A DNA stretch of 64,000 nt, from the NCBI RefSeq assembly GCF_031846485.1, contig NZ_JAVRHQ010000023.1:12174-76173 (forward strand), given 5' to 3'. The DNA comes from Autumnicola tepida. Lineage in GTDB: Bacteria > Bacteroidota > Bacteroidia > Flavobacteriales > Flavobacteriaceae. The position numbers and the translations under genes were made by a program. The notes beneath the pieces are model-generated. The model saw nothing but the letters and a program-made list of their open reading frames with translations, did no database searches and was not told the DNA's origin. This document shows, piece by piece, positions 1-8,767 of this stretch; position 1 is the stretch's first letter; every line of letters begins with the position of its first letter.

Positions 1-234
1 ACCCAACATTCCGAGATTAGCCGGTCTCTCTATAAGCCTTATGAGATCTGGGTACCTGTTTTGATATTCCTTACATATTGCTAATGTATTATCTGTAGAT
101 TTATCTTCTCCAATCACAATTTCATAAGGAAAATCTAAATTTTGTGATATAGCACCATCAAGGCACTTCCTGAGAAACTTCTCATGATTATAAGTTATAA
201 TACAAGCCGAAACCTTAGGCTTTTTTGTATGCAT
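1..234 (-). CDS. Glycosyltransferase family 2, N-terminal part (cut by window edge)
   Basis: The reading frame opens at an ATG at 234 and stays open to base 1, giving 78 residues. The translation begins MHTKKPKVSACIITYNHEKF and later shows GEDKSTDNT. This is the classic GT-A start of family 2 glycosyltransferases: a beta strand, then TYN, then the first acidic nucleotide-sugar motif. Such enzymes transfer a sugar from an activated donor to a lipid-linked or nascent glycan on the cytoplasmic side of the inner membrane. It is the last gene visible in the leftward polysaccharide block. The acceptor-binding C-terminus lies outside the window, so the donor and linkage cannot be judged. Confidence 0.8.
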   Translation of the reverse strand, partial: MHTKKPKVSACIITYNHEKFLRKCLDGAISQNLDFPYEIVIGEDKSTDNTLAICKEYQNRYPDLIRLIERPANLGMLG

Positions 235-282
235 ATTGTTATAGTTAATCCGTTAAAAAGGGACATTTATTTACAATCATCC

Positions 283-1260
283 TCAGCTTTCAATAGCCTT
301 GCTTCGTAATTCCTGTAACAAGTAAGCCTGACTAATATTATTATCATATTCTTCTTCTCTATTAATACTATCTCCAAGTATACAAGTGTAAAAGTATATA
401 AGCATGTTTTTAAAGTGATTATCATCTTTAAGGTTTACCTCCTTTAAACCTTCAGAATTTGTTTCTAAAAAGAGTGTAGGAGTAAAATCTTCTTTAGCTG
501 TAAAGATCCTGTTAGTGTAGAGTTTACCCTTAGAACCAACCACCTCAAGATTACATTGGTAATAATTGTCGAACCCAAAAGCTATTTGGGAAAATAAAGA
601 ACCATTTTTCTGTTTCAGAAAAGCTCCTCCCCAGATATCAACGCCAAGATCTTCATCAAAATTTAGTACTGCGGAAGTAACTTCAAGCTCTTTTCCTAAC
701 AGAAGCTGAGATAGTCTTACGGGATACGCCCCTGCATCCAGTAAAGCTCCTCCCCCTAAATCTTTACGATACCTTATGTTAGTTTTATCAGGAAAAGGAG
801 GAAAACAGAACGTACTTCTTAAGATACGTATTTTCCCTATTACACCATTATCAAGAATTTCCCTAATGGTTTTTAGTTGGGAATGAGTTCTAAACTGAAA
901 ATTCTCTAATAGTACAAGGTTTTTCTCCTTTGCCAGAAAATTTAGCTCTTTAACCTCTTCATAATTACAAGCAAGTGATTTTTCAACTAATACGTGCAAG
1001 CCTTTTTTCAAAGACTTTTTAACCCATTCATAATGCATGGCATTGGGTAGGGGAATATAAACAGCATCCAAGTTCGTCTGTTCTATAAGGGCATCATAAC
1101 CTTTTACAATATTATAATCAGGATAATCCACTTTGGAAGGATCCCTGGTGGCAACTCCTATAAATTCGAATTTATCTTTCAGGGAATTCAAAATTGGAAC
1201 AACAGATCGCATCGCAATGTTCGCTGTACCTAAAACCCCTATTCTTATTTTTTTATTCAT
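283..1260 (-). CDS. Gfo/Idh/MocA-family NAD(P)-dependent oxidoreductase, probable NDP-sugar 3-ketoreductase
   Basis: A 325-residue protein. It starts with a Rossmann fold (IRIGVLGTANIA, residues 5-16). The EKSLACNYEE segment matches the EKP-type motif of the Gfo/Idh/MocA family, and the C-terminal alpha/beta domain includes the GGGALLDAGAYPV segment. In deoxysugar pathways members such as TylC1 or OleW reduce the 3-keto group left by an NDP-hexose 2,3-dehydratase. Its start overlaps the stop of exactly such a dehydratase by four bases (ATGA), which suggests translational coupling and a shared pathway. The substrate is inferred from context; the family is broad and includes many other sugar dehydrogenases. 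Confidence 0.85.
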   Translation of the reverse strand: MNKKIRIGVLGTANIAMRSVVPILNSLKDKFEFIGVATRDPSKVDYPDYNIVKGYDALIEQTNLDAVYIPLPNAMHYEWVKKSLKKGLHVLVEKSLACNYEEVKELNFLAKEKNLVLLENFQFRTHSQLKTIREILDNGVIGKIRILRSTFCFPPFPDKTNIRYRKDLGGGALLDAGAYPVRLSQLLLGKELEVTSAVLNFDEDLGVDIWGGAFLKQKNGSLFSQIAFGFDNYYQCNLEVVGSKGKLYTNRIFTAKEDFTPTLFLETNSEGLKEVNLKDDNHFKNMLIYFYTCILGDSINREEEYDNNISQAYLLQELRSKAIES

Positions 1261-2684
1261 GAATTTATATTATGAAATGATAAAGCAGAAAGTAAATTTC
1301 TCGCCTGTATATTTATATAATTATTATGCTTCATAAACGTTTGAAGCTGACTAAAAGTCATCCAAATATAATTTTTGGGGAGCTCCAGGGGAAAGTCCTC
1401 ATCTGCCATTATAAGGAGGTTTCTGTTTTGTTCTTTATAAAACCTTCCTCCTTCTTCTGACTGTAAAGTATCAAAAATAACTTTTTCCTTAGGTGCATTC
1501 AACACCTGTTTTAGGAAGGGAAGCGTTTTCAATGAAGTATTATTTTTGTAATTATCTGTAAGGCACTGTACTGTAGGAGCAAATTCAATTAAATCAAAAT
1601 TGCCACACTCCATTTTTGTTTGTACTATAAAGTGCAGCACCCCATTAATATTTTTACATATAAAAGCGCAAAGCCCTTCCTGAACCGGCTTTACCATTGG
1701 CTGCGACCAATTTATAACTTCACGGTTGCCTATCTTTATGTCTGCAGCTATAATTTCAAAATATTTATGCTCTTCATGATAGATCGCTGTATCACCTACT
1801 ATCCAATTATTTAAAGACATTAACGGGACTTTGGAAATTTCTAATTCCAATTCACATTTTCTACCGGTAATAAAAAGGATAATATCATTAAGGCTATTAT
1901 AGCTGTTGACATCCAGTGCATAAGATTTTAAAAGCCCCTTATTAAAACTATTCCATTTAACATCTTCAAAAATACTGATAACTTCCACACTTTCTGAAGT
2001 CAAATCTCCCAATGGAATACCTGATATTACAGTACGGGTATCCATATTTACAACATTATTGTGACCAATAAGTTCTTTTATTTGCGCCAGGGTTAACCAA
2101 AGGAAGTTTTCGAGAATTTCTATATCTTCCTCTACTTTAATAATAATATTTCTATTTCTCTTTTTTATAAACCTTGCTCCCTGTTCAGACTGAAGTTGAT
2201 CCAGCATTACCTGATCTTTGGTAGCATTTTTAAAATAATCCAGATATGCCGGAGCATTACCTTTATGAACCCTGGAATAGTTGCTCTTGGTTGCCTGAAG
2301 TGTGGGAGACAATTGCACATAATTAATGTTTCCGGGTTCAATTTTTGCCTGCATTAAAAAATGCAATACTCCATTAATTTCTTTGGTAATGAAGCCTAAA
2401 TAACCAATTTCAGGTTGATTTATAATTGGCTGTTGCCAGTGAGAAACATTTCCATAATTTGTACTAACATCTATACCGTCTATAGAGAAAAACTTCCCGG
2501 ATTCATGACTAAGATTATTATGGCTTAATTTCCAGTTTTTTAATTTAGAAAATGGAATTTGATCTACAGATACTTCTACTCTTTCATTTTGCTCTTTTAT
2601 CCATTCCAGGGCATAATCAGTAGAAACAAAAGTGTTACCCTGGTTTACAAGACTTTTTAGAAATAAGCACAAATTCCGGTTCAT
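1257..2684 (-). CDS. NDP-hexose 2,3-dehydratase family protein
   Basis: A 475-residue protein built from two homologous halves (about residues 1-240 and 241-475). Each half repeats the same signature: a W.QP motif (HWQQPII / NWSQPMV), then NGVLHF, then Q.K.E.GN and an acidic strand ending in PT.Q. This duplicated architecture and length are typical of NDP-hexose 2,3-dehydratases (EvaA/TylX3 type). These remove the 2-hydroxyl of dTDP-4-keto-6-deoxyglucose on the way to 2,6-dideoxysugars. RmlA and RmlB upstream would supply that substrate, and the overlapping oxidoreductase downstream would reduce the product. Such enzymes are best known from actinobacterial antibiotics; here the context is a surface glycan. 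The family call is firm; the end product is inferred. Confidence 0.85.
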   Translation of the reverse strand: MNRNLCLFLKSLVNQGNTFVSTDYALEWIKEQNERVEVSVDQIPFSKLKNWKLSHNNLSHESGKFFSIDGIDVSTNYGNVSHWQQPIINQPEIGYLGFITKEINGVLHFLMQAKIEPGNINYVQLSPTLQATKSNYSRVHKGNAPAYLDYFKNATKDQVMLDQLQSEQGARFIKKRNRNIIIKVEEDIEILENFLWLTLAQIKELIGHNNVVNMDTRTVISGIPLGDLTSESVEVISIFEDVKWNSFNKGLLKSYALDVNSYNSLNDIILFITGRKCELELEISKVPLMSLNNWIVGDTAIYHEEHKYFEIIAADIKIGNREVINWSQPMVKPVQEGLCAFICKNINGVLHFIVQTKMECGNFDLIEFAPTVQCLTDNYKNNTSLKTLPFLKQVLNAPKEKVIFDTLQSEEGGRFYKEQNRNLLIMADEDFPLELPKNYIWMTFSQLQTFMKHNNYINIQARNLLSALSFHNINS

Positions 2685-2711
2685 ATTTAGTTGTATTAAA
2701 TATTGGTAATT

Positions 2712-3143
2712 TTAAAGTTTATAATTTTCCAACCCCTTAAATTTCTTGAATTCATCGTAATGCCTTATCGATACATTATTCTTGTAAGTAAGAGATGCAA
2801 AAACCAAACAAACAGCGCCTGCAGAAAAATCATAAAGGTCTCTCCATATTCCCGGAACAACGAAAAGCCCTTGGTTTGGCTGATTAAGCCTTACTACTTT
2901 CTTATTTTTCCCATCATCCAGAAGAACATCAAAACTTCCTCCCGTAGCAACTATTAATTGATATAAATCTGTATGAGCATGCCCTCCCCTGGACACCCCT
3001 TCAGGCATTCCATACATATAGTATACGCGCTCTATAGGAAAATTTATATTTTGGTTTCCCTGAACCGCGACCATATTTCCAAATTGATCTTGTAACGTAT
3101 CCAGCGGTAAAATTGAACAATCAAATACACTGTTTTTATTCAT
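2712..3143 (-). CDS. FdtA/QdtA-type sugar 3,4-ketoisomerase (WxcM-like cupin)
   Basis: A 143-residue single-domain cupin. The motif SRGGHAHTDLYQLI (H55 and H57) is the conserved core of dTDP-4-keto-6-deoxyglucose 3,4-ketoisomerases such as FdtA and QdtA. These move the keto group from C4 to C3, normally before transamination to a 3-amino sugar. The second barrel strand GLFVVPGIWRDLYDFS also fits the family, as does the length. It overlaps the upstream cupin gene by 8 bases and sits directly below rmlA/rmlB, which make its expected substrate. No FdtB/QdtB-type aminotransferase is visible in the window; it may lie beyond the left edge. Confidence 0.82.
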   Translation of the reverse strand: MNKNSVFDCSILPLDTLQDQFGNMVAVQGNQNINFPIERVYYMYGMPEGVSRGGHAHTDLYQLIVATGGSFDVLLDDGKNKKVVRLNQPNQGLFVVPGIWRDLYDFSAGAVCLVFASLTYKNNVSIRHYDEFKKFKGLENYKL

Positions 3144-3549
3144 GATTTTTCAATTTTAGAAATTCATAATGCTCATAAACATATTCTTCTTCATTATATT
3201 TTTCAGAACCTAAAAGAAGAATCATTGAATTCGAGGAAAAATTTTTCATCTTCACCCAATATTCCGGCGGAATATAAAGCCCCTTAAATGCCTTATTCAG
3301 AAAAAAAGTAGATGTATTTTTTCCATTGGTTACCAGAACCTCAAGGCTGCCGGTAAGTGGGATAATTAACTGTTCACTATTTTTGCAGGCGTACCCGACC
3401 GGCATTTCCTCCATTGGCAGGTCGTAACGCCATACCGCTCTTTCAATTTTAAAGGGTATGTGAAGATCCTTCTCTATATAAGTAAGATACCCCCGGGACT
3501 CTTTATTTTTGGGCAATTCTAAAATTTTTGGCTCTGTAATAGTGTTCAT
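3136..3549 (-). CDS. FdtA/WxcM-like cupin paralogue lacking the histidine pair
   Basis: A 137-residue protein with the same layout as the neighbouring ketoisomerase: an ERAVWRYDLP strand, a central EQLIIPLTGSLEVLV hairpin, and a GLYIPPEYWVKMKNFS strand. Where the partner has RGGHAH, this protein has PVGYACKN, so the two histidines become Y53 and C55. The fold therefore seems kept while the expected catalytic residues are lost. It may be a non-catalytic partner in a heteromer, a ligand-binding protein, or an enzyme with other chemistry. It overlaps the intact cupin by 8 bases, so the two are probably translated together. The fold call is firm; the function is unknown. Confidence 0.72.
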   Translation of the reverse strand: MNTITEPKILELPKNKESRGYLTYIEKDLHIPFKIERAVWRYDLPMEEMPVGYACKNSEQLIIPLTGSLEVLVTNGKNTSTFFLNKAFKGLYIPPEYWVKMKNFSSNSMILLLGSEKYNEEEYVYEHYEFLKLKNHE

Positions 3550-3574
3550 GTCTATAATATTATATTAGCGCTAA

Positions 3575-4441
3575 TCAGTACACCTTTGCCAGTTCCCTTA
3601 AATAAGCACCATACTTAGATTTCCCATATCTTTCAGATAATTGGTTCAGGGAATCTTTATCAATAAAATTCCTTAAATAGGCTACCTCCTCAATACAACC
3701 AATCATAGCACTTTGCCTGTTTTGGATTACACGAATAAATTCTGTAGCATCATCCAAAGATTCCACCGTACCGGTATCAAACCAGCTCATCCCCCTGGTC
3801 ATTACCCCCACTTCTAAATTTCCTTCTTGCAGATATCTTTGGTTTATAGTAGAAATTTCTTTCTCCCCCCTTCCAGATGGTTTAACCTCTTTAGCATATT
3901 CAACAACTTTATTGTCATAAAAATATAAACCGGGAATAGCATATTTAGACTTTGGCAGCTCAGGCTTTTCTTCTATGCTAAGTACCTTATTTTCTTTATC
4001 AAATTGAACTACGCCATAACGCTCAGGATCTTTAACCGGATAAGCAAAAATAGATGCCCCTTCAATATTTACTTTGCTTGCCAGAAGGTTGGCCAATCCA
4101 TTTCCGTAGAAAATGTTATCTCCTAAAACCAATGCTACTTTCTCTTCGCCAATAAACTCTTCTCCTATTGTAAAAGCTTCTGCTAATCCTTTGGGTTCTT
4201 TTTGAACAGCATATTCAAAATTACAGCCAAGATGGCTACCATCCCCAAGAAGTTTCTTAAAAGAACTTTGATCTTCAGGGGTTGAAATGATTAATATATC
4301 CTTTATACCTGCCAACATTAGAACCGATAATGGATAATAGATCATTGGCTTGTCATATACCGGAAGCAACTGTTTGCTTACCGCTATAGTTATAGGATAT
4401 AACCTACTGCCAGAGCCTCCGGCCAGAATAATTCCTTTCAT
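3575..4441 (-). CDS. rmlA: Glucose-1-phosphate thymidylyltransferase
   Basis: A 288-residue protein that makes dTDP-glucose from glucose-1-phosphate and dTTP in the cytoplasm. It begins with the nucleotidyltransferase signature KGIILAGGSGSRLYPIT and continues with KPMIYYPLSVLMLAGI, LGDNIFYG and EEKPELPKS, all characteristic of RmlA (RfbA). The length is usual for the family (about 290). Its stop is 25 bases upstream of the degenerate cupin start, and rmlB precedes it, so the genes form a tight unit. It supplies the only dTDP-sugar route visible here. The call is very secure. Confidence 0.96.
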   Translation of the reverse strand: MKGIILAGGSGSRLYPITIAVSKQLLPVYDKPMIYYPLSVLMLAGIKDILIISTPEDQSSFKKLLGDGSHLGCNFEYAVQKEPKGLAEAFTIGEEFIGEEKVALVLGDNIFYGNGLANLLASKVNIEGASIFAYPVKDPERYGVVQFDKENKVLSIEEKPELPKSKYAIPGLYFYDNKVVEYAKEVKPSGRGEKEISTINQRYLQEGNLEVGVMTRGMSWFDTGTVESLDDATEFIRVIQNRQSAMIGCIEEVAYLRNFIDKDSLNQLSERYGKSKYGAYLRELAKVY

Positions 4442-4466
4442 TTTTTAGTTTTTGTAAATTTCTAAA

Positions 4467-5519
4467 TCAGGAATACTGCTTATTATAATAATTCTGGTAT
4501 TCCCCTGAAGTAACATTTTTAATCCATGCTTGGTTAGATAAATACCACTCTACAGTCTGTTCCAAACCTTCTTCAAAAGTAACTGTAGGGCTCCAACCTA
4601 GTTCTTTGTTAATTTTTGAAGCATCTATAGCATACCTTTTGTCATGTCCCGGCCTGTCCTTTATAAAAGTTATTAAGGAAGCTGAACTCCCTTCTTCCCT
4701 GTTCAATTTTGCATCCATTATCTTGCACAAGAGTTGAATTAGATCAATATTCTGCCACTCATTAAAACCTCCTATATTATAGGTAGATTTATTTTGACCT
4801 TTTTCCAGTAAAAGTTTTATTGCCAGTGCATGATCTTTAACAAAAAGCCAATCCCTTGTGTATTTTCCATCACCATATACCGGAAGAGGCTTCTTCTCAA
4901 TAATATTATTAATGAATAATGGAATCAGTTTTTCCGGGAACTGGTTGGGACCATAATTATTTGAACAATTTGAAATAATGTATGGAAGGTTATATGTTTC
5001 TCCAAAAGCTCTTACAAAATGATCTGACCCGGCCTTTGAAGCAGAATAAGGAGAATTTGGTGCATATGGTGTGGTTTCTGTAAAGAAACCAGTTTCGCCC
5101 AGGGTTCCATAAACTTCGTCTGTGCTAATATGGTAAAACAGGTTATTTTCCATATTACTTCCCCATATTCCCCTGGCTGCATTTAAAAGGTTTACAGTTC
5201 CTAAAATATTAGTTCTTACAAAGGCATCAGGATTAGTAATTGACCTGTCAACGTGTGATTCTGCAGCAAGATGTATGATTTTTTGAAAATTGTACTTTTT
5301 GAAAAGCTTTTCAATTTGCGAAAAATCGTTTATATCGGCCTTTAAGAAAGTATAATTTACTTCCGATTCTATATCCTTTAAATTTTCAAGATTTCCAGCA
5401 TAGGTAAGACTATCAAGATTATATATATGCCAATCTTTAAATTCCTCTACAAATAGCCTTACCACTTGAGAGCCAATAAAGCCAGCTCCTCCCGTTATTA
5501 AAATATTTTTTGTACTCAT
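4467..5519 (-). CDS. rmlB: dTDP-glucose 4,6-dehydratase
   Basis: A 350-residue short-chain dehydrogenase/reductase that converts dTDP-glucose to dTDP-4-keto-6-deoxyglucose. It shows the NAD motif ITGGAGFIGSQVVRLF, AAESHVDRSI, HISTDEVYG with the family's TDE, the catalytic YSASKAGSDH (YxxxK), and the NNYGPNQFPEKLIPL segment typical of RmlB. An in-frame GTG lies at 5528, but the ATG at 5519 gives the usual N-terminus (MSTKNILITGG) and was chosen. It sits 25 bases upstream of rmlA. Its product is the branch point for the ketoisomerase and the 2,3-dehydratase downstream. No rmlC or rmlD is visible, so rhamnose is not the obvious product. Confidence 0.95.
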   Translation of the reverse strand: MSTKNILITGGAGFIGSQVVRLFVEEFKDWHIYNLDSLTYAGNLENLKDIESEVNYTFLKADINDFSQIEKLFKKYNFQKIIHLAAESHVDRSITNPDAFVRTNILGTVNLLNAARGIWGSNMENNLFYHISTDEVYGTLGETGFFTETTPYAPNSPYSASKAGSDHFVRAFGETYNLPYIISNCSNNYGPNQFPEKLIPLFINNIIEKKPLPVYGDGKYTRDWLFVKDHALAIKLLLEKGQNKSTYNIGGFNEWQNIDLIQLLCKIMDAKLNREEGSSASLITFIKDRPGHDKRYAIDASKINKELGWSPTVTFEEGLEQTVEWYLSNQAWIKNVTSGEYQNYYNKQYS

Positions 5520-5533
5520 CTTTCCCACTTAAA

Positions 5534-7324
5534 TTATAACTCTTGTAGTTCAACTAATTTTTTAAAATAGTATGAAGTTGTAACAAGTTCATTAAAGTTT
5601 CCTGTTTTAGAAATTACCCCATCTTTCATTACCACTATTTTATCAGCATTCTTAATAGTAGAAATTCTATGAGCAACTATAAGTATGGTATATCGACCTT
5701 TTAGTTCATCAATATTACTTTGGATGGCTTTTTCTGTTTCAGAATCCAGGGCAGAGGTAGCTTCATCCAAAATTAATATTTCCACATCCTTATATAATTC
5801 CCGTGCTATGGAGATCCGTTGTCTTTGCCCCCCACTTAGTGTCATTCCGTTATTGCCCAATACTGTTTCCTCGCGATCAGGTAAATCATTAATAAAATCA
5901 AATATTGCTGCTTGCTTAATTGCGGTCCAAAACCGCTCTTCAGTATATTCGTTTTTTTCTTCCCAAAAAGTAATATTGTTAAAAAGTGTATCATTAAAAA
6001 TTACCGGATCCTGTGTGATATATCCAATTTTATTCTGAAGGTAATTAAGATCAAGTTCTGTACTTATATGCTTGTTAATTTTGTAAAGCCCTTCTTCCAC
6101 AGGTAGCAACCCTGCAATTATATTTACCAAGGTAGTTTTTCCACTACCACTTTCACCCACAAAGGCAACAGTTTCATTGCTTTTTATACCTAAATTAATT
6201 TCTCTAAGAACTGCTGTTTTTCCGTAGTAAAAGTAAATGCTGTTTAGATCTAATGTTTGTATAGCTCCCTCCAGTTCCAGGCCGCCGTTAAGATCTTGAT
6301 TTTCTTTCAGTTCCTTCTCAAATTGCTGCATGTTCTCTAAAGAGCCTGAGACTGATAAAAACTTATTCCATCTCACCTGAAGTTGCATCAAATAATTAAG
6401 TGCCCGGTAAAAAAATACCAAACTCAGCAATATTGGACCTAATTCAGACCCAAATAGAGTGTTTTGAATAATAATAACGGAAACCACCACAATAATTAAA
6501 ATAGGTTCCCTACCAGCAGTCAGAATAGCATCTAATTTGCCAATTCTTACATTGCTGTCTCTAATTCTAAGAACAGATTCATGCAATTTTCTCCCATAGC
6601 TATGCAAAGAACCAGTTGCCTTCAAATATTTATAATTCCCAACATTTTGAATAATCAAACTTTGAAAGTTGTTATTCTCTCCTGTTAATGTTCTGGAAAC
6701 ACCTTTGGTTTTTTTATATAAATGTTTGAAAAGGAAGTTAGTTAAAGCACCTCCTATGGTAACAAGTATAGCAAACTGGGCATCAATCCAAAACGCAAAA
6801 CCCATATATACAGCTACCAGAATCCCATATTCCACTGCTTTAAAATAATTAAAGTAGGAAGTAGCTACCCGATCCACCTCACCTGTAAGTGTATTTTGAA
6901 TACGACCAACATTGGAATTGACAAAATACTTGTAAGCCAGATTATTTAGACCTTTGATATTTTTAAGCCTTAGTCTTTTAATAAACCATTCCTGAACATT
7001 CACTCTGTAAACGCCGGCAAAATATTGAAAAACCCCTTTTGCTAAAAAGAAGAAAGTCATTATTCCTAAAACCATCAGCAGAGTGAGTTCTATTCCTGAA
7101 TCTTCAAAAAAGTCTACTAAAAAACTAAGATGTCCCAGCCCCTCAGGATCTACATTACCTTCACCACTAACCATTTGCAGTAATGGTAAAAACATAGTTA
7201 ATCCAAATCCGTCAAGGATCCCGATGATAATGCTGAAAGAAACGACAATTAATATTCGATACCCCAGATAGGAATAAAAATATGCAAGGCTTTCAAAATA
7301 TTTTTTTATTATTCTTTTTATCAA
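5534..7324 (-). CDS. ABC transporter with fused membrane and ATPase domains (MsbA/PglK-like flippase)
   Basis: A 596-residue half-transporter. The N-terminal ~330 residues carry about six hydrophobic spans. The C-terminal domain has a Walker A (GESGSGKTT), the LSGGQRQR signature, a Walker B (ILILDEATSALD) and a switch His (IVAHRIST). Homodimers of this type flip lipids or lipid-linked glycans across the inner membrane; PglK and MsbA are the named models. Its position between ugd and rmlB, with 14-base gaps on each side, suggests that it flips the glycan assembled from the sugars made here. Lipid A export by an MsbA-type protein is the main alternative. The domain call is firm, the cargo inferred. 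Confidence 0.88.
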   Translation of the reverse strand: MIKRIIKKYFESLAYFYSYLGYRILIVVSFSIIIGILDGFGLTMFLPLLQMVSGEGNVDPEGLGHLSFLVDFFEDSGIELTLLMVLGIMTFFFLAKGVFQYFAGVYRVNVQEWFIKRLRLKNIKGLNNLAYKYFVNSNVGRIQNTLTGEVDRVATSYFNYFKAVEYGILVAVYMGFAFWIDAQFAILVTIGGALTNFLFKHLYKKTKGVSRTLTGENNNFQSLIIQNVGNYKYLKATGSLHSYGRKLHESVLRIRDSNVRIGKLDAILTAGREPILIIVVVSVIIIQNTLFGSELGPILLSLVFFYRALNYLMQLQVRWNKFLSVSGSLENMQQFEKELKENQDLNGGLELEGAIQTLDLNSIYFYYGKTAVLREINLGIKSNETVAFVGESGSGKTTLVNIIAGLLPVEEGLYKINKHISTELDLNYLQNKIGYITQDPVIFNDTLFNNITFWEEKNEYTEERFWTAIKQAAIFDFINDLPDREETVLGNNGMTLSGGQRQRISIARELYKDVEILILDEATSALDSETEKAIQSNIDELKGRYTILIVAHRISTIKNADKIVVMKDGVISKTGNFNELVTTSYYFKKLVELQEL

Positions 7325-7338
7325 TCCTATAAATTAAT

Positions 7339-8733
7339 TTAATTTCCTATTGCATAATATTCGAAACCTACTTCTTCTTTTGTCTTTCTATCCAAAAGCC
7401 TGCGGCCATCAAACAAAAACGCCGGCTTCAGCATATTCCTGTATACTGTTTGCCAGTCCAGTTCTTTAAACTCATCCCATTCAGTTAATACAGCAACGGC
7501 ATGCGCCTCCTCACAGGCGACATAAGCATCTTTAACCACAGTTACTTTAGAACGATTTTCTTCAGACGAACGGGTATTTAAATAATCAAGGTCCGCATAA
7601 ACCTGCTCTTCTTTTACCGTTGGATCATAAACCACAATTTCGGCATGCTCATTTAGAAGATAATCTGCTACGTAAATTGCTGCGGACTCCCTGGTATCAT
7701 TAGTATCTTTTTTAAATGCCCAACCTAATACAGCAATCTTTTTACCCGAGACTGTATTATATAAAGTTTTCACAATATTAGCCGCAAATCTTCGCTTTTG
7801 ATGGTCGTTCATAATGATCACCTGCTCCCAGTAATCGGCCACTTCTTTTAAACCAAAGGATTTAGCTATATAAACCAAATTCAATATATCTTTTTGAAAG
7901 CAGGAGCCTCCGAAGCCTACCGATGATTTCAGGAATTTGGCGCCAATCCTGGAATCCATCCCAACAGCCTTCGCTACTTCATTAACATCGGCGCCGGTTT
8001 TCTCACATAATTCTGACATGGCGTTTATACTGGATACCCGTTGAGCCAAAAAGGCATTTGCAGTTAATTTAGACAGTTCTGAAGACCAAACATTTGTAGT
8101 TAAGATGTTTTCTCTGGGCACCCATGAGGCATAAATATTCACCAAAGCCTCCATAGCTTCTTTTCCTTCAGAAGTTTCCACATCTCCACCGATTAAAACC
8201 CTGTCCGGCTTTTTTAAATCCTGTATAGCGGTTCCTTCTGCAAGAAATTCAGGATTAGATAAAATCTGATACTTTACTCCATTACCTGTGTTATCCAAAA
8301 TATCTTTAAGCGCAGCCGCGGTACGTACAGGAAGGGTAGATTTCTCAACAACTATTTTATCATTTTTCGCAACTCTGGCGATTTGTCTTGCACAAAGCTC
8401 AATCCATTTCAAGTCGGCTGCCATACCTTTTCCTATACCATAAGTTTTTGTAGGTGTATTTACAGAAATAAAAATCATGTCTGCTTTGTCAATGGCAGCA
8501 TCAACTTCTGTTGAAAAGAAAAGGTTTTTACCTCTGGCTTCTTTTACCACTTCAGGCAAACCAGGTTCATAAACAGGAATATTCTCCACATCTTCATCAT
8601 TCCATGCTGCGATCCTTTTTTCGTTAATATCAACTACGGTCACATCTATTTCAGGACACTTTTGAGCAATTACCGCCATAGTAGGACCTCCTACATATCC
8701 TGCACCAATGCAACAAATATTCTTAATCTTCAA
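7339..8733 (-). CDS. ugd: UDP-glucose 6-dehydrogenase
   Basis: The enzyme oxidises UDP-glucose to UDP-glucuronate with two NAD. The protein opens with NICCIGAGYVGGPTMAVIA, which resembles the eukaryote-like Ugd branch common in Bacteroidota. It carries the catalytic cysteine in GFGGSCFQKDILNL and a C-terminal UDP-binding domain (LGWAFKKDTNDTRESAA). An ATG at 8796 would add 21 residues and overlap the upstream gene by 29 bases. The TTG at 8733 gives the usual short N-terminus (MKIKNICCIG) in an A-rich context 34 bases after the upstream stop, so it is preferred. Its product could enter the same polymer as the UDP-HexNAc uronate made by the two genes upstream. Confidence 0.9.
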   Translation of the reverse strand: MKIKNICCIGAGYVGGPTMAVIAQKCPEIDVTVVDINEKRIAAWNDEDVENIPVYEPGLPEVVKEARGKNLFFSTEVDAAIDKADMIFISVNTPTKTYGIGKGMAADLKWIELCARQIARVAKNDKIVVEKSTLPVRTAAALKDILDNTGNGVKYQILSNPEFLAEGTAIQDLKKPDRVLIGGDVETSEGKEAMEALVNIYASWVPRENILTTNVWSSELSKLTANAFLAQRVSSINAMSELCEKTGADVNEVAKAVGMDSRIGAKFLKSSVGFGGSCFQKDILNLVYIAKSFGLKEVADYWEQVIIMNDHQKRRFAANIVKTLYNTVSGKKIAVLGWAFKKDTNDTRESAAIYVADYLLNEHAEIVVYDPTVKEEQVYADLDYLNTRSSEENRSKVTVVKDAYVACEEAHAVAVLTEWDEFKELDWQTVYRNMLKPAFLFDGRRLLDRKTKEEVGFEYYAIGN

Positions 8734-8767
8734 TTTTAGCTGGTTTAAATAGTTCTTAGTTTCGTTT

